Notes: generated from the sequence alone by a model not told the origin. DNA of 36,679 bases from Coriobacteriia bacterium (GCA_031292615.1 JARLGT010000040.1:1-36679), one strand, 5' to 3'; positions 16,469-25,812 are shown, numbered from the stretch's first letter. Program-made: numbers and translations.

Positions 16469-16980
16469 TGAACCGAGTACTCCCGACAATCGCTGCGATT
16501 CTGGTGGCGGCGTTGCTGCAGGTAGGGCTCGCGCCGTACATCGCCATCGGTGGTGTGGTGCCGGACTTTCTCCTACTCGTGGTCGTCACCTTGGCGCTCG
16601 TCGAGGGTCCGGCAGCCGGCGCCTCGGCGGGATTTGCCGCCGGGCTCATCTTCGAACTCATCGGCTCGGGACCCGTGGGCCCGATGGTCTTGGTGCTAGC
16701 GGTAACGGGTTACATGGCGGGTCTACTCCACGAGAACATGTTCGCCGAGGGCTGGCTTCTGCCACTTACCGTTCTGGCGGTTGCGTCGATCGCCTCGACG
16801 TTGGCCTACGGGCTCATGCTCGATCTACTCGGCGTGGGCGGGCCATTCTTGCTGACGTTCTTCACCAAGATGCTGCCCGAGGCGCTCTACGACACCGCGC
16901 TGGCGCTGCTCATCTACCCGTGGTTGGCGCGCTTCTTGCGCCAAGACCGGCCAATGACGACGTTTCGGCGCCTCGCCTAA
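16468..16980 (+). CDS. mreD: Rod shape-determining protein MreD
   Basis: A 170-aa polytopic membrane protein with about five hydrophobic helices. The N-terminus VAALLQVGLAPYIAIGGVVPDFLLL is typical of MreD. It completes the MreBCD complex. The ATG at 16468 overlaps the mreC TGA by one base (TGATG); a GTG three bases earlier (16465) is equally in frame. mrdA follows after 55 bases. Confidence 0.92.
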   Translation: MNRVLPTIAAILVAALLQVGLAPYIAIGGVVPDFLLLVVVTLALVEGPAAGASAGFAAGLIFELIGSGPVGPMVLVLAVTGYMAGLLHENMFAEGWLLPLTVLAVASIASTLAYGLMLDLLGVGGPFLLTFFTKMLPEALYDTALALLIYPWLARFLRQDRPMTTFRRLA

Positions 16981-17035
16981 CTGCGCGGTTTCTCGGCACG
17001 TCTGGCCTGTCGCCGTAGTCACGTGAGGATCCTGG

Positions 17036-18919
17036 TTGCCTGGTTTCCAGCAAGAGCTCAAAGGGCGTTACGCCGTCCTGGGCATCGTCGTAGTGGCGGT
17101 GCTCGGCCTGCTGCTGGCCAAACTGTGGACCATGCAGGTGCTGAACGGCGCGCAGTATGCTGACGCGGCAGTTCAGAACCGAGTTCGTCCCGTTACAACC
17201 TCCGCCGCTCGCGGTCGAATCATGGATCGCAACGGCCAGCTCCTGGTGTCGAATCGCGCCACCATGGCCGTCTACGTCGATCCGAGCGCGCAGCACGTCG
17301 TGATCGCGAGCAAGACCACAACCAACACTCCGCTCATCAATCGTCTCTCAACGGTGCTGGGCATGCCCGCTGCCGACGTCCAGAAGCGCATGTTCGACCC
17401 GAAACAGGAGGCGCTTGCCTCAAGGATGGTCGCGCTGGACGTCCCGCAGCCGGCGGTGGCATACATCTCCGAGCACCCGGATCTGTTCGCTGGCGTAGAG
17501 GTGCGAGCAGAGGCCACGCGGCAGTATCCGCAAGGAACGCTCGCCGCGCATGTGCTGGGATACACGGGACAGGTCTCGCAAGACCAACTCGCCAACACCA
17601 CCGTCAATGGATATCAGTACGGCGACATCGTGGGCAAGGCTGGCGCCGAGGCCGAGTTCGAGAAGGTGCTACAGGGCGATCGCGGTCAGCGTCTTGTCGA
17701 AGTCGACGCGCAGGGCAAGCCGCAGCACATCATCCAGGACACGCCGCCCGTGCAGGGTCACGACGTCAAACTGACAATCGACTCGAAGGTGCAGAAGGTC
17801 ACGGAGCAGGCGCTACAGCAGGCGTTGCTCGATGCCCACAAGGCGAAGTTCCCGCACGCTGCGGCCGGTGCCGCAGTGGCGGTCGACATTCACACTGGCG
17901 AGATCATCGCCATGGCCAGCGTTCCGACCTACGACCCGAGCCTGTTCCTCGGCAGCATCTCGGACAAGCAATGGAAGTCGCTGACGGCGACAGACTCCAA
18001 CTACCCGCTCACCAACCGCGCCATCGCGGGCCAGTATCCCGCAGCCTCGACTTTTAAGGCGATGACCGGGTTAAGCGCGCTGCAGGCGGGTCTCATCACG
18101 CCTTCGACAACTGTCGACTGCACCGGCCGTTGGACGGAGATGGGCAAGCAGTGGGCGAAGTGGTGTTGGGATCACGCTGGCCACGGGCCTGAAGAGTTCT
18201 ACGGCGCGGTCCGCGACTCGTGCGACTTCTACTTCTACCATGTCGGCTATCTCCTCTATAAGTCGGGCGGCGAGAAGCTTCAGAAGTTCGCTCGGAAGTT
18301 CGGCTTTGGACAGGACTCGGGCATCGATCTTCCCGGCGAAGCAAATGGCCGCGTTCCGGACATCGCTTGGAAGAACGCGTACTTCCAGAACTATCCAGAG
18401 ATGCAAGGCTGGAACGTCGGCGACACGGTAAACATGGCTATCGGGCAGGGCGACTTGCTCGTCACGCCGCTTCAGCTTGCGGACGCTTATGCTGGCATCG
18501 CCAACGGCGGCAAGGTGATGCGGCCGCACATTCTCAAGCAGGTACTGGGCGCGGATGGCAAGCCGGTACTGACGTACCAACCGACCGTGGCCTTCGACAG
18601 CGGGACCTCGGCGAGCAACCTTGCGACGATGCGCTCCGCGCTGCTTGCGGTAACGACGACCGGTACCGGCAAGGGCGCGTTCTCGGGCTTCCCCGTACCG
18701 GTGGCGGGCAAGACCGGTACCGCGCAGGTCTCGGGCAAGGACGACTACGCCTGGTTTGTCGGCTTCGCTCCCGCCAATCATCCCAAGTACGCGGTCGCCG
18801 TCATGATCGAGCAAGGTGGACACGGCGGCTCGGTCGCCGGCCCGGCGGCTCGTCAGATATTCGCGGCCCTGCTCGGCCAGAAGATCCAGCACGTCTCGGC
18901 CACGGATACCTCACGATGA
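17036..18919 (+). CDS. mrdA: Penicillin-binding protein 2 (elongation transpeptidase)
   Basis: A 627-aa class B PBP that cross-links peptidoglycan during elongation. It has a membrane anchor (about residues 14-33), a dimerisation/pedestal domain starting ARGRIMDRNG (near 60), and a transpeptidase domain. Active-site motifs are S338-T-F-K341, SCD in RDSCDFYFY (near residue 393) and K559-T-G-T562. The start is TTG at 17036 after GAGGAT. The gene overlaps rodA (ATGA), which encodes its glycosyltransferase partner. It lacks PASTA domains, so it is the elongation rather than the division enzyme. Two Trp/Cys-rich stretches (WTEMGKQWAKWCW) precede the SxD motif. Confidence 0.96.
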   Translation: MPGFQQELKGRYAVLGIVVVAVLGLLLAKLWTMQVLNGAQYADAAVQNRVRPVTTSAARGRIMDRNGQLLVSNRATMAVYVDPSAQHVVIASKTTTNTPLINRLSTVLGMPAADVQKRMFDPKQEALASRMVALDVPQPAVAYISEHPDLFAGVEVRAEATRQYPQGTLAAHVLGYTGQVSQDQLANTTVNGYQYGDIVGKAGAEAEFEKVLQGDRGQRLVEVDAQGKPQHIIQDTPPVQGHDVKLTIDSKVQKVTEQALQQALLDAHKAKFPHAAAGAAVAVDIHTGEIIAMASVPTYDPSLFLGSISDKQWKSLTATDSNYPLTNRAIAGQYPAASTFKAMTGLSALQAGLITPSTTVDCTGRWTEMGKQWAKWCWDHAGHGPEEFYGAVRDSCDFYFYHVGYLLYKSGGEKLQKFARKFGFGQDSGIDLPGEANGRVPDIAWKNAYFQNYPEMQGWNVGDTVNMAIGQGDLLVTPLQLADAYAGIANGGKVMRPHILKQVLGADGKPVLTYQPTVAFDSGTSASNLATMRSALLAVTTTGTGKGAFSGFPVPVAGKTGTAQVSGKDDYAWFVGFAPANHPKYAVAVMIEQGGHGGSVAGPAARQIFAALLGQKIQHVSATDTSR

Positions 18920-20160
18920 TGGCCGTCAACGAACGCAAGCGACTCTGGTTCGCGAACCTGCCCCTGATTGCGATTGTGGTGGCGTTGCTCTTCTTTGGCA
19001 CGACGATGGTGCAGTCAGCCACGTCGGTGATGAAGGGCGGAGCGGGGCTCTATCAGCGTCAGCTTCTCGGAATCGCCATCGGGCTGGTTCCGTTGGTCTT
19101 GGCCTGGGCCTTTGACTACCGCCGCATTCAGGGATGGATCGGCCCGCTGTACGTGTTGGATCTCTTCCTGATCCTTTCGCCGAGGATTCCGGGCTTGGGT
19201 GCTCGGGTCAACGGCGCTACGGCGTGGCTTGCGATCGGGCACATCCGACTATTCCAGCCCTCCGAGCCCGCAAAGCTGCTCACCATCCTGGTCATGGCGG
19301 GGATCATCGCGTCGTATAAGGGCGTGATCGACGAGCCGCGCGACGTAGCGCGAATCCTGGGCATGCTCGCGCTCCCGCTCCTGCTGATCTTGGCGCAGCC
19401 CGACCTCGGCACTGCCATGGTCTTTGTTGCGATTGCGGCTGGGATGCTGTTGATCGGCGGTCTGAAGCCCCGCTGGTTCCTGATCCTCGGGCTGAGCGCG
19501 GCACTACTTGTGGGCACGCTGTTCGGAATGAACGAGCTGCTCAACCGGACGCTTCATCGCGGGCCGTACAACCCCGCTTACATCGCCGCAGTCCAGAAGG
19601 CCGACGGCAACACCTCGGCGGCCTCGGTCCAGCAGATCAACGACACGAGCGTGCTCATCAAGTCCTACCAGATCGACCGCCTGCTTGTATTCGTCGACTC
19701 CACGCGCGACCCCAAGGGCGCCGGCTACAACCTCGAGCAGTCCAAGATCGCCATCGGCTCCGGACAGCTCAAGGGCACGGGTCTGCGCTCGGGCACCCAG
19801 AGCAACCTGCGATTCTTGCCCGAGCAGCACACCGACTTCATCTTCGCGGTCACCGGCGAAGAGCTCGGGTTTCTCGGCGGGGTCATTCTGCTGGGGCTCT
19901 ATCTCGCTCTGCTGATCGTGGCGCTGGAGATATCGGCGCAGTCGCGCGATCTGTACGGATCGCTGATCGTGGCAGGTATCATTTCGATGTGGACGTTCCA
20001 GATTCTCGAGAACATGGGCATGACGATGGGGCTGATGCCGATTACGGGTATCCCGCTTCCGTTTATGAGCTTCGGATCGTCGTTCATGGTCACCAACATG
20101 GTTGCGGTGGGTATGCTCCTGTCCGTCTGGACGCGCCGCCAAGGTGTGCCCGGCTACTAG
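18916..20160 (+). CDS. rodA: SEDS peptidoglycan glycosyltransferase RodA
   Basis: A 414-aa SEDS-family membrane enzyme that polymerises lipid II with PBP2. About ten membrane helices are seen. Family landmarks are WLAIGHIRLFQPSEPAKLL (near residue 105), QPDLGTAMVF (near 160), the FLPEQHTDFIFAVTGEELGF loop (near 305) and PLPFMSFGSSFMVTNM near the end. The glutamate in the HTDFIFA region and the Asp in QPDLGTA are the usual functional residues. The ATG at 18916 overlaps the mrdA stop; a second ATG follows directly. Confidence 0.96.
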   Translation: MMAVNERKRLWFANLPLIAIVVALLFFGTTMVQSATSVMKGGAGLYQRQLLGIAIGLVPLVLAWAFDYRRIQGWIGPLYVLDLFLILSPRIPGLGARVNGATAWLAIGHIRLFQPSEPAKLLTILVMAGIIASYKGVIDEPRDVARILGMLALPLLLILAQPDLGTAMVFVAIAAGMLLIGGLKPRWFLILGLSAALLVGTLFGMNELLNRTLHRGPYNPAYIAAVQKADGNTSAASVQQINDTSVLIKSYQIDRLLVFVDSTRDPKGAGYNLEQSKIAIGSGQLKGTGLRSGTQSNLRFLPEQHTDFIFAVTGEELGFLGGVILLGLYLALLIVALEISAQSRDLYGSLIVAGIISMWTFQILENMGMTMGLMPITGIPLPFMSFGSSFMVTNMVAVGMLLSVWTRRQGVPGY

Positions 20161-20179
20161 GCTGCCGAGGGGAACACAG

Positions 20180-21220
20180 ATGAAGTTGCCAGTCGACATC
20201 CGAGATCTCATGAACTCGGGCACCAAACTGCGGGAGGATCGCGAGAAGCCCATTCGTCTCGCGGTCTTCGTCGACGTTGAAGCGCCGGAGGCGCTCGTCG
20301 AGGCCGTCCGGCTCGCCCTGCACCCACAGACGGGTGGCGCCATGCTGCACATCGAGGTGTGCGCACCCGGCGAGGCCCTTCTCATCGCCCCGGGCGCCGA
20401 CGCCGTGGTGGCGCTAGCCGGTCCGGGCACCACGCTCGAGCGCTCGCTGTCCGGTGCGCGCGAGAAGTTCGTCCCGACGGTGCTGCTCGCTCTCGGGGAG
20501 TCGGCGCTCGAGGTCTCGCGGCGTCTGTCGCAGCCGATGCTCGACACCATCGCAGCGCCCGAGACCGAGCAGATCATTCGCGCGCTCGGCGCGTGGCTTG
20601 CCGACCGCATCAACAGCAAGCGCCTGGCGCTCGCGCACAACTTCGAGTTCATCCGCCGAGCCGTGGCTGAGGAGTCGGTCAAGGCGACGGCCTTCCAGAA
20701 CGGTGTGATCGGCTTCGTCGCCGTCATTCCGGGCGCAGACATGCCGATCATGACCGCGAATCAGGCCAAGATGATCCTGCAGATTGCCGCTGCCTACGGC
20801 CAGCCGCTCGGGCCCGAGCGTATCAAGGAGCTGGCGGTGGTAGTGGGCGGTGGGTTCACGTTCCGCCTGCTTGCGCAGCAGCTGCTCGACTTCATTCCCG
20901 GATTCGGCTGGGCAGTGAAGGCGGGCGTTGCCTACTCCGGAACGCTGGCGATGGGCTACGCGGCGCTCGAATACTTCGAAGAGGGCGGCGACTTCTCCGG
21001 CGTTGCCGTGCGCGTGAAAGAAGCGCGCGACAAGGCCATGGGGATGGCGCGCGATCGAATGGGTCGCGGTCTGCCGGCCGAGGAGCCGATTCCGGCGCAC
21101 GGCTACGTAGTTGTCAACGACGGCCCGCTTCCGGTTCCGCCGCTCGAACCCGGCGCCCTGCCGTCGCACTTGGACCGTGGCCAAGGCGCCAGCGACCTTA
21201 CGGGAGCCGGCGTCCAGTGA
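20180..21220 (+). CDS. DUF697 (YcjF/GTPase-associated type) membrane-associated protein
   Basis: A 346-aa protein of unknown function. Its N-terminal half (LAVFVDVEAPEALVEAVRLAL; ADAVVALAGPGTTLE; PTVLLAL) looks like a nucleotide-fold remnant without a P-loop. Residues about 190-260 (NQAKMILQIAAAYGQ, VVGGGFTFRLLAQQLLDFIPGFG) are the DUF697 hydrophobic helical region often fused to or neighbouring small GTPases. The C-terminus is Pro-rich and likely unstructured. ATG at 20180 follows GAGGGGAAC. It lies 19 bases after rodA and its TGA overlaps the GTG of the radical-SAM gene, so it is co-translated with both neighbours. A link to envelope growth is suggested only by position. Confidence 0.72.
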   Translation: MKLPVDIRDLMNSGTKLREDREKPIRLAVFVDVEAPEALVEAVRLALHPQTGGAMLHIEVCAPGEALLIAPGADAVVALAGPGTTLERSLSGAREKFVPTVLLALGESALEVSRRLSQPMLDTIAAPETEQIIRALGAWLADRINSKRLALAHNFEFIRRAVAEESVKATAFQNGVIGFVAVIPGADMPIMTANQAKMILQIAAAYGQPLGPERIKELAVVVGGGFTFRLLAQQLLDFIPGFGWAVKAGVAYSGTLAMGYAALEYFEEGGDFSGVAVRVKEARDKAMGMARDRMGRGLPAEEPIPAHGYVVVNDGPLPVPPLEPGALPSHLDRGQGASDLTGAGVQ

Positions 21221-23091
21221 CGCGGACTGACCTATGGCCTGCGATTGAGCCGCTTCTTGCTCGCGTCGAGCGCCCCGCCCGGTACATCGACCGGGAGTGG
21301 GGCGCTCTTCATGACGGGGAGGCCGCCTACCGGGCGTGCCTCATCTACCCCGACACCTACGAGATCGGGCAGGCCAACCAAGCACTGGCGATCCTCTACG
21401 GCGTGCTCAACGCGATTCCCGGGGTAGCCGCCGAGCGCGCCTACCTACCGTGGATGGACATGTCCGCGGCGATGCGCGAAACGGGTGTGCCGCTGTTCTC
21501 GCTTGAGTCGTGCGGCGCCGTGCGCGACTTCGACCTCGTGGGCATCACGATTCCGTACGAGCTGACGTACTCCAACATCCTGGAGACACTCGACTTGGCG
21601 GGCGTCCCGCTGCGAGCCGTGGACCGCTCCGAGAGCGACCCGCTCGTCGTCGGTGGTGGTCCCAGCGTCTTCAACCCGGAGCCTGTCGCGGCATTCTTCG
21701 ACGCGATCCTGATCGGCGAGGGGGAAGAGGCCGTCGGCGAGATCGTCTCGGCGCATCGTGCCGCGAAGGCTGCCAGCGCTTCACGCGCCGAGACGCTGCA
21801 CGCCTTGGCCGCGGTTCCCGGCGTCTACGTGCCGTCGCTCTACGAGACTGTCCGAGACGCGAAGGGCGCCTACGCGGGCACTCAGCCGCTGCCAGACACG
21901 GCGGCGCGCCCCGTCGTCGAGAAACGGGTCGTCGCGGACTTCGACGCCGCGCCTGTTGCGATCGCCGGAATCGTCCCGTTCATGGACGTTGTCCACGACC
22001 GCTACGGTCTTGAAGTCCTGCGCGGATGCACGCGGGGCTGCCGTATTTGCCAGGCGGGGATGGTCTACCGTCACGTGCGCGAGCGCACGCCCGACCACAT
22101 CCTGCGCGATGTTGTGGCGGGACTGGCCTGCACCGGCTACGACGAGGTCAGTCTCACGTCGCTCTCCACCACCGACCACAGCCAGCTCGAAGAGGTGCTG
22201 CGCCGCCTCCAGCGCCGACTCGAGGGCACGGGCGTCAGCGTCTCGCTGCCGTCGCTTCGTGTCGACGCGTTCGGCGTTGAGATGGCTCGGCTGGTCTCGG
22301 CGGGCGGCAAGAAGAGCGGGCTGACGTTTGCGCCGGAGGCCGGCACGCAGCGGATGCGCGACGTCATCAACAAGAACGTCACCGAGGAAGATCTGCTCGG
22401 CAGCGTGCAGCGAGCGTTCGAGTCTGGCTGGCGACGCGTGAAGCTGTACTTCATGATCGGACTTCCCACCGAGACCGACGAGGACATTCAAGGCATCGGC
22501 GAGCTCGTCCACAAGGTGTTTCGCACCGCGCGTGAGGCGACTCCGCCGGCTCAGCGCGGCGGGCTGAAGGTTGCCGTAAGCGTCTCGACGTTCGTGCCCA
22601 AGGCGCAGACGCCGTTTCAGTGGGAGCCCCAGATTAGCTTCGACGAGATTGGCCGCCGCCAACAAGTGCTGCGCGACTCGATGCCCCACAAGGGCGTCGA
22701 TCTTCACTGGCACGACGCCGAGATCAGCTTCCTCGAAGGCGTCATGGCGCGAGGTGGCCGCGAGGTCGCCGACGTCGTCGAAGCCGCATGGCGGGGAGGT
22801 GCGGTCTTCGACGCCTGGACCGAGCAGTTCCGACTCCAGCGCTGGCTCGGCGCGTTCGCCGAGACTGGCGTCGACGCCGAGTCGATCGCCAACCGCGAGC
22901 GGCTGCAAAGCGAGCCGCTGCCGTGGGCGCACATCTCGGCAGGAGTAGCGCCGGGCTACCTGTGGCGCGAGCGCGAGCGCGCCTTTGCTGGCAAGACGAC
23001 TCCGGACTGCAGTTTCGCGGGGTGCACCGGCTGCGATGTCTGCGACGACCTCGAGGTCAAGATCGTGCTGGCTGGTGATTCGCGTGGCTAA
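21217..23091 (+). CDS. TIGR03960-family radical SAM protein
   Basis: A 624-aa radical SAM enzyme of unknown reaction. The cluster motif is C271-x3-C275-x2-C278 in LRGCTRGCRICQAG. The preceding region (ACLIYPDTYEIGQANQAL; DLVGITIPYELTYSNIL; VGGGPSVFNPEP) resembles a cobalamin-binding-like fold, as in B12-radical SAM proteins, but the DxHxxG cobalamin ligand motif is not seen. The C-terminal Cys cluster CSFAGCTGCDVC (near residue 600) could hold a second metal site. In many Gram-positive and actinobacterial genomes this gene precedes the DUF2344 gene and rng, as here, which suggests an RNA or ribosome related role; this is inference. GTG start overlaps the previous TGA. Confidence 0.88.
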   Translation: MTRTDLWPAIEPLLARVERPARYIDREWGALHDGEAAYRACLIYPDTYEIGQANQALAILYGVLNAIPGVAAERAYLPWMDMSAAMRETGVPLFSLESCGAVRDFDLVGITIPYELTYSNILETLDLAGVPLRAVDRSESDPLVVGGGPSVFNPEPVAAFFDAILIGEGEEAVGEIVSAHRAAKAASASRAETLHALAAVPGVYVPSLYETVRDAKGAYAGTQPLPDTAARPVVEKRVVADFDAAPVAIAGIVPFMDVVHDRYGLEVLRGCTRGCRICQAGMVYRHVRERTPDHILRDVVAGLACTGYDEVSLTSLSTTDHSQLEEVLRRLQRRLEGTGVSVSLPSLRVDAFGVEMARLVSAGGKKSGLTFAPEAGTQRMRDVINKNVTEEDLLGSVQRAFESGWRRVKLYFMIGLPTETDEDIQGIGELVHKVFRTAREATPPAQRGGLKVAVSVSTFVPKAQTPFQWEPQISFDEIGRRQQVLRDSMPHKGVDLHWHDAEISFLEGVMARGGREVADVVEAAWRGGAVFDAWTEQFRLQRWLGAFAETGVDAESIANRERLQSEPLPWAHISAGVAPGYLWRERERAFAGKTTPDCSFAGCTGCDVCDDLEVKIVLAGDSRG

Positions 23092-23776
23092 CGGCGAGTT
23101 TCGCCTGCGCGTCCGTTACGGCAAGGTTGGCCGACTGCGCTGGCTTTCGCATCTCGAGGTGCTGCACGCGTTGGAGCGCACCGTGCGCCGAGCCGGGCTC
23201 CCGTACGCGGTGACACACGGCTTCAGCCCGCACATGAAGGTGGCATTCGGTCCGGCACTTCCTGTTGGAACGGCCGGTGAGAACGAGTACTACGACATCT
23301 GGTTGACGCGCTACACTAAGGCCGAGGAGTTGCTCTCGCTCCTCGCAAGCGCCATGCCTCAGGATCTGGCTCCCACGGCCGCTGGGTACGTGGGTGACTC
23401 GGAGCCTTCGTTGGGCGCCGCACTGACCATTGCAAGGTATCAAGTCGAGGTAACAGGGAAGGGGTCTTTGACCGAACAGGTGCACGCGGCGATGAAGAGC
23501 CTCGTGGACTCGGGAACGCTCACGGTGACGCACAAGGGCAAGCACAAAGTTTTCGACTTGGCGCGAAGTCTCCCGGAAGAGACGCGTGTCACACAGTCGG
23601 CGGACGGCAGCAGGATCGAGCTAGCCGTCCGCATCGGACCCGAAGGGTCCCTCCGCCCCGAAGCGCTCGTACGAGCAGCACTCCAGTCCGCACAGCTCGA
23701 TGCGACCGTTGTGCGCGTGACACGCACGGATACCCTCATCGAACAGCAGGAGGGCCTCTGGGCGCGTCCGTTGTGA
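23084..23776 (+). CDS. TIGR03936-family (DUF2344) protein
   Basis: A 230-aa protein of the DUF2344 family, function unknown. It begins FRLRVRYGKVGRLRWLSHLEVLHALERTVRRAGLPYAVTHGFSPHMK in family fashion (RWLSHLE, RRAGLP, GFSPHPK-like). In some species it is fused to the radical SAM protein, and here the two genes overlap by 8 bases, which supports a shared process. GTG at 23084 was chosen as it starts directly before the conserved part with a weak site (GGTGAT); GTG at 23075 is an alternative adding three residues. rng starts 18 bases downstream. Confidence 0.86.
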   Translation: MANGEFRLRVRYGKVGRLRWLSHLEVLHALERTVRRAGLPYAVTHGFSPHMKVAFGPALPVGTAGENEYYDIWLTRYTKAEELLSLLASAMPQDLAPTAAGYVGDSEPSLGAALTIARYQVEVTGKGSLTEQVHAAMKSLVDSGTLTVTHKGKHKVFDLARSLPEETRVTQSADGSRIELAVRIGPEGSLRPEALVRAALQSAQLDATVVRVTRTDTLIEQQEGLWARPL

Positions 23777-23793
23777 CGGGAGTGCCAGCTTAG

Positions 23794-25281
23794 GTGGCGG
23801 ACTTAGATCGCGAGATGCTCATCTCGCACGATACGAATGAGACCAGAGTCGCGTTCCTCGAGAACCGAGAACTGGTCGAGCTCTACATAGAACGCCCCAA
23901 ACGCAGCAGTGTGGGCAACGTCTATCTCGGCAAGGTCAGTGACGTCTTGCCTGGGATGCAGGCGGCGTTCGTCGATATCGGCCACGAGAAGAACGCGTTT
24001 CTCTACGTCGATGAGATCGTCACGCCCGAGGGCTTCGAGAACGTGCCTCGCCGAGAGATCCAGATGCTTCTGCGCGTGGGTCAGCAGGTCATGGTGCAGG
24101 TGATCAAGGACGCGATGGGCACGAAGGGCGCGCGCCTCACTACGGACATCTCCCTTCCGGGTCGCTTTCTCGTACTCATGCCGTTCTCGGACTTCGTCGG
24201 CGTGTCCAAGAAGCTCCCGGACGCAGAACGAGAGCGGCTCAATGGGATCGTGAGCCGCTACGCACCTCCGGGCATCGGCGTGATCGTGCGTACCGTCGCT
24301 CAGGGTGCGAGCGAGCGCGATCTGTCCAGCGACCTCGAGTTTCTGATGCGACTATGGAAGCGCGTGAACCACCAAGCGACCGAGGCGCTGGCTCCCGAAG
24401 TGATCTACACCGAGATGGATCTCGCGCTGCGCCTGGTGCGTGACGTGTTCTCGGAGGACTTCAGACGGCTCGTCATCGACGACCGGGCGACGTTTGAGAA
24501 GGTCACGTCGTTTCTCAAGAAGACGTCGCCACAGCTCGTGCGAAACGTCCAGCTCTACAAGGATCGCGTCGCGCTGTTCGACCAGTACGACTTGCAGGCC
24601 ACCATCGACGGCGCGCTGCGCCGCACCGTGGCTCTGCCAAGTGGCGGCTACCTGACCATAGACAAGACCGAAGCACTGACCGCAATCGACGTGAACACCG
24701 GCCGCTTCGTCGGCAAGAAGAACCTCGAGGAGACCATCCTCAAGACCAACCTCGAGGCCGCCGAGGAGGTCGTGCGCCAGCTTCGACTTCGCGACATCGG
24801 CGGAATCATCATCGTCGACTTCATCGACTTGGAGGAGTCTGCGAGCAAGGCCGCGCTGACCGACGCTCTCACCCGAGCACTGGAACGGGACCGCACCAAG
24901 ACGCGGCTGAGCGAGATATCGCGCCTCGGGCTGGTCGAGATCACGCGAAAGAACGTGACCGACGGCCTGTACGGTGTGCTGACCGAGGCATGCCCCAACT
25001 GCGGGGGAGAGGGTCGGGTCGTCTCCCGCACCACGCGCCGGATTGCGGTGGAACGCCGCATGCGCGAGATCCTCCGCAACGGCAAGTCCAACGCGTACCT
25101 ATTCGGCCTGGCTCCAGCGACCTTCGAGCTGGTCATGGCGCCGGGACTCAACGTGGCCGCAACGCTGCGTGCCGAGACAGGTAAGCAGGTCTCGATCGTG
25201 GCCGACGACGAGGCGGGGGCCACGGAAGTGCGCGTTCTCATCGAGGGCCGCACGGGTCTGTTGCGCCGAGCGTTCGAGTGA
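23794..25281 (+). CDS. rng: Ribonuclease E/G family endoribonuclease
   Basis: A 495-aa RNase of RNase G length. It has an N-terminal S1-type domain (about residues 35-125, GNVYLGKVSDVLPGMQAAFVDIG), an RNase H-like and 5' sensor region, and the catalytic Asp pair in AIDVNTGRF and IIIVDFIDL. The Zn-link dimer motif is CPNCGGEGR (near residue 405). It matures rRNA and decays mRNA by single-strand cleavage. No long disordered C-terminal tail is present, so it is not a degradosome scaffold. GTG at 23794 follows GGGAG by about 10 bases. Confidence 0.95.
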   Translation: MADLDREMLISHDTNETRVAFLENRELVELYIERPKRSSVGNVYLGKVSDVLPGMQAAFVDIGHEKNAFLYVDEIVTPEGFENVPRREIQMLLRVGQQVMVQVIKDAMGTKGARLTTDISLPGRFLVLMPFSDFVGVSKKLPDAERERLNGIVSRYAPPGIGVIVRTVAQGASERDLSSDLEFLMRLWKRVNHQATEALAPEVIYTEMDLALRLVRDVFSEDFRRLVIDDRATFEKVTSFLKKTSPQLVRNVQLYKDRVALFDQYDLQATIDGALRRTVALPSGGYLTIDKTEALTAIDVNTGRFVGKKNLEETILKTNLEAAEEVVRQLRLRDIGGIIIVDFIDLEESASKAALTDALTRALERDRTKTRLSEISRLGLVEITRKNVTDGLYGVLTEACPNCGGEGRVVSRTTRRIAVERRMREILRNGKSNAYLFGLAPATFELVMAPGLNVAATLRAETGKQVSIVADDEAGATEVRVLIEGRTGLLRRAFE

Positions 25282-25329
25282 TTGGCACTTAGTGGAAACG
25301 CCCGGCCCCGTGTTGAGGCATGATTTGCG

Positions 25330-25358
25330 TTGACGCTGCTCATGCACCCTGCTAACAT
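25330..25358 (+). promoter_or_regulatory. Promoter of rplU-rpmA
   Basis: TTGACG (25330-25335) and TAACAT (25353-25358) are 17 bases apart. Transcription would start near 25365 with a leader of about 30 bases before rplU. Confidence 0.65.
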
Positions 25359-25395
25359 TTCCCCTCGCGCATTGAATCGATCGAAAGGTTTTCGC

Positions 25396-25794
25396 ATGTA
25401 CGCAATCGTCGCCACCGGCGGCAAGCAGCTTAAGGTAGTGGCCGGTGACGTCGTCACCGTCGAGAAGCTCGACGCTGCAGCCGGCGAGAACGTCAAGTTT
25501 GATGTCATTTTCCTCGCTGATGAGGACAAGATCGTCGTCGACCCGACCGAGCTTGCCTCGGCCACGGTGAGCGGCGAGGTGCTCGAGCACTTCAAGGGCG
25601 AGAAGGCTATTATCTTCAAGTTCAAGAAGCGCAAGGGCTACAAGCGTCTGAAGGGTCACCGCCAGCAGTTGACCAAGGTCCGCATCACGGACGTGTCGGC
25701 AAAGGCCGCCCCCAAGAAGGCTGCTGCCAAGAAGAAGACCGAAGCGCCGGTTGAGGTTGCCGAGAAGGCCACCGAAGCTGCGGCGCAGGACTAA
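25396..25794 (+). CDS. rplU: 50S ribosomal protein L21
   Basis: A 132-aa ribosomal protein. The start MYAIVATGGKQLKV and KFKKRKGYKRLKGHRQ segment with final LTKVRI are diagnostic. After residue 100 there is an Ala/Lys/Glu-rich tail of about 30 residues not found in short L21 forms; such tails occur in several high-GC lineages and are probably disordered. ATG at 25396 follows GAAAGG by 7 bases; an upstream ATG at 25342 would add residues unlike any L21. rpmA follows after 18 bases with no Prp protease gene between. Confidence 0.97.
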   Translation: MYAIVATGGKQLKVVAGDVVTVEKLDAAAGENVKFDVIFLADEDKIVVDPTELASATVSGEVLEHFKGEKAIIFKFKKRKGYKRLKGHRQQLTKVRITDVSAKAAPKKAAAKKKTEAPVEVAEKATEAAAQD

Positions 25795-25812
25795 GGGCAG
25801 GGATCGTAGGCT

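Noticed and set aside
18367-18915. N-terminal extension of the rodA frame into mrdA
   Set aside because: The extension is out of frame with mrdA and Arg-rich; the ATGA overlap at 18916 and RodA length fix the real start.
21781-22932. 383-aa minus-strand frame over the radical SAM gene
   Set aside because: Same reason: shadow of a well-supported gene, no recognisable domain.
25795-25812. Missing prp (L27 protease) gene between rplU and rpmA as an anomaly
   Set aside because: L27 here has no N-terminal extension to cleave, so absence is expected.
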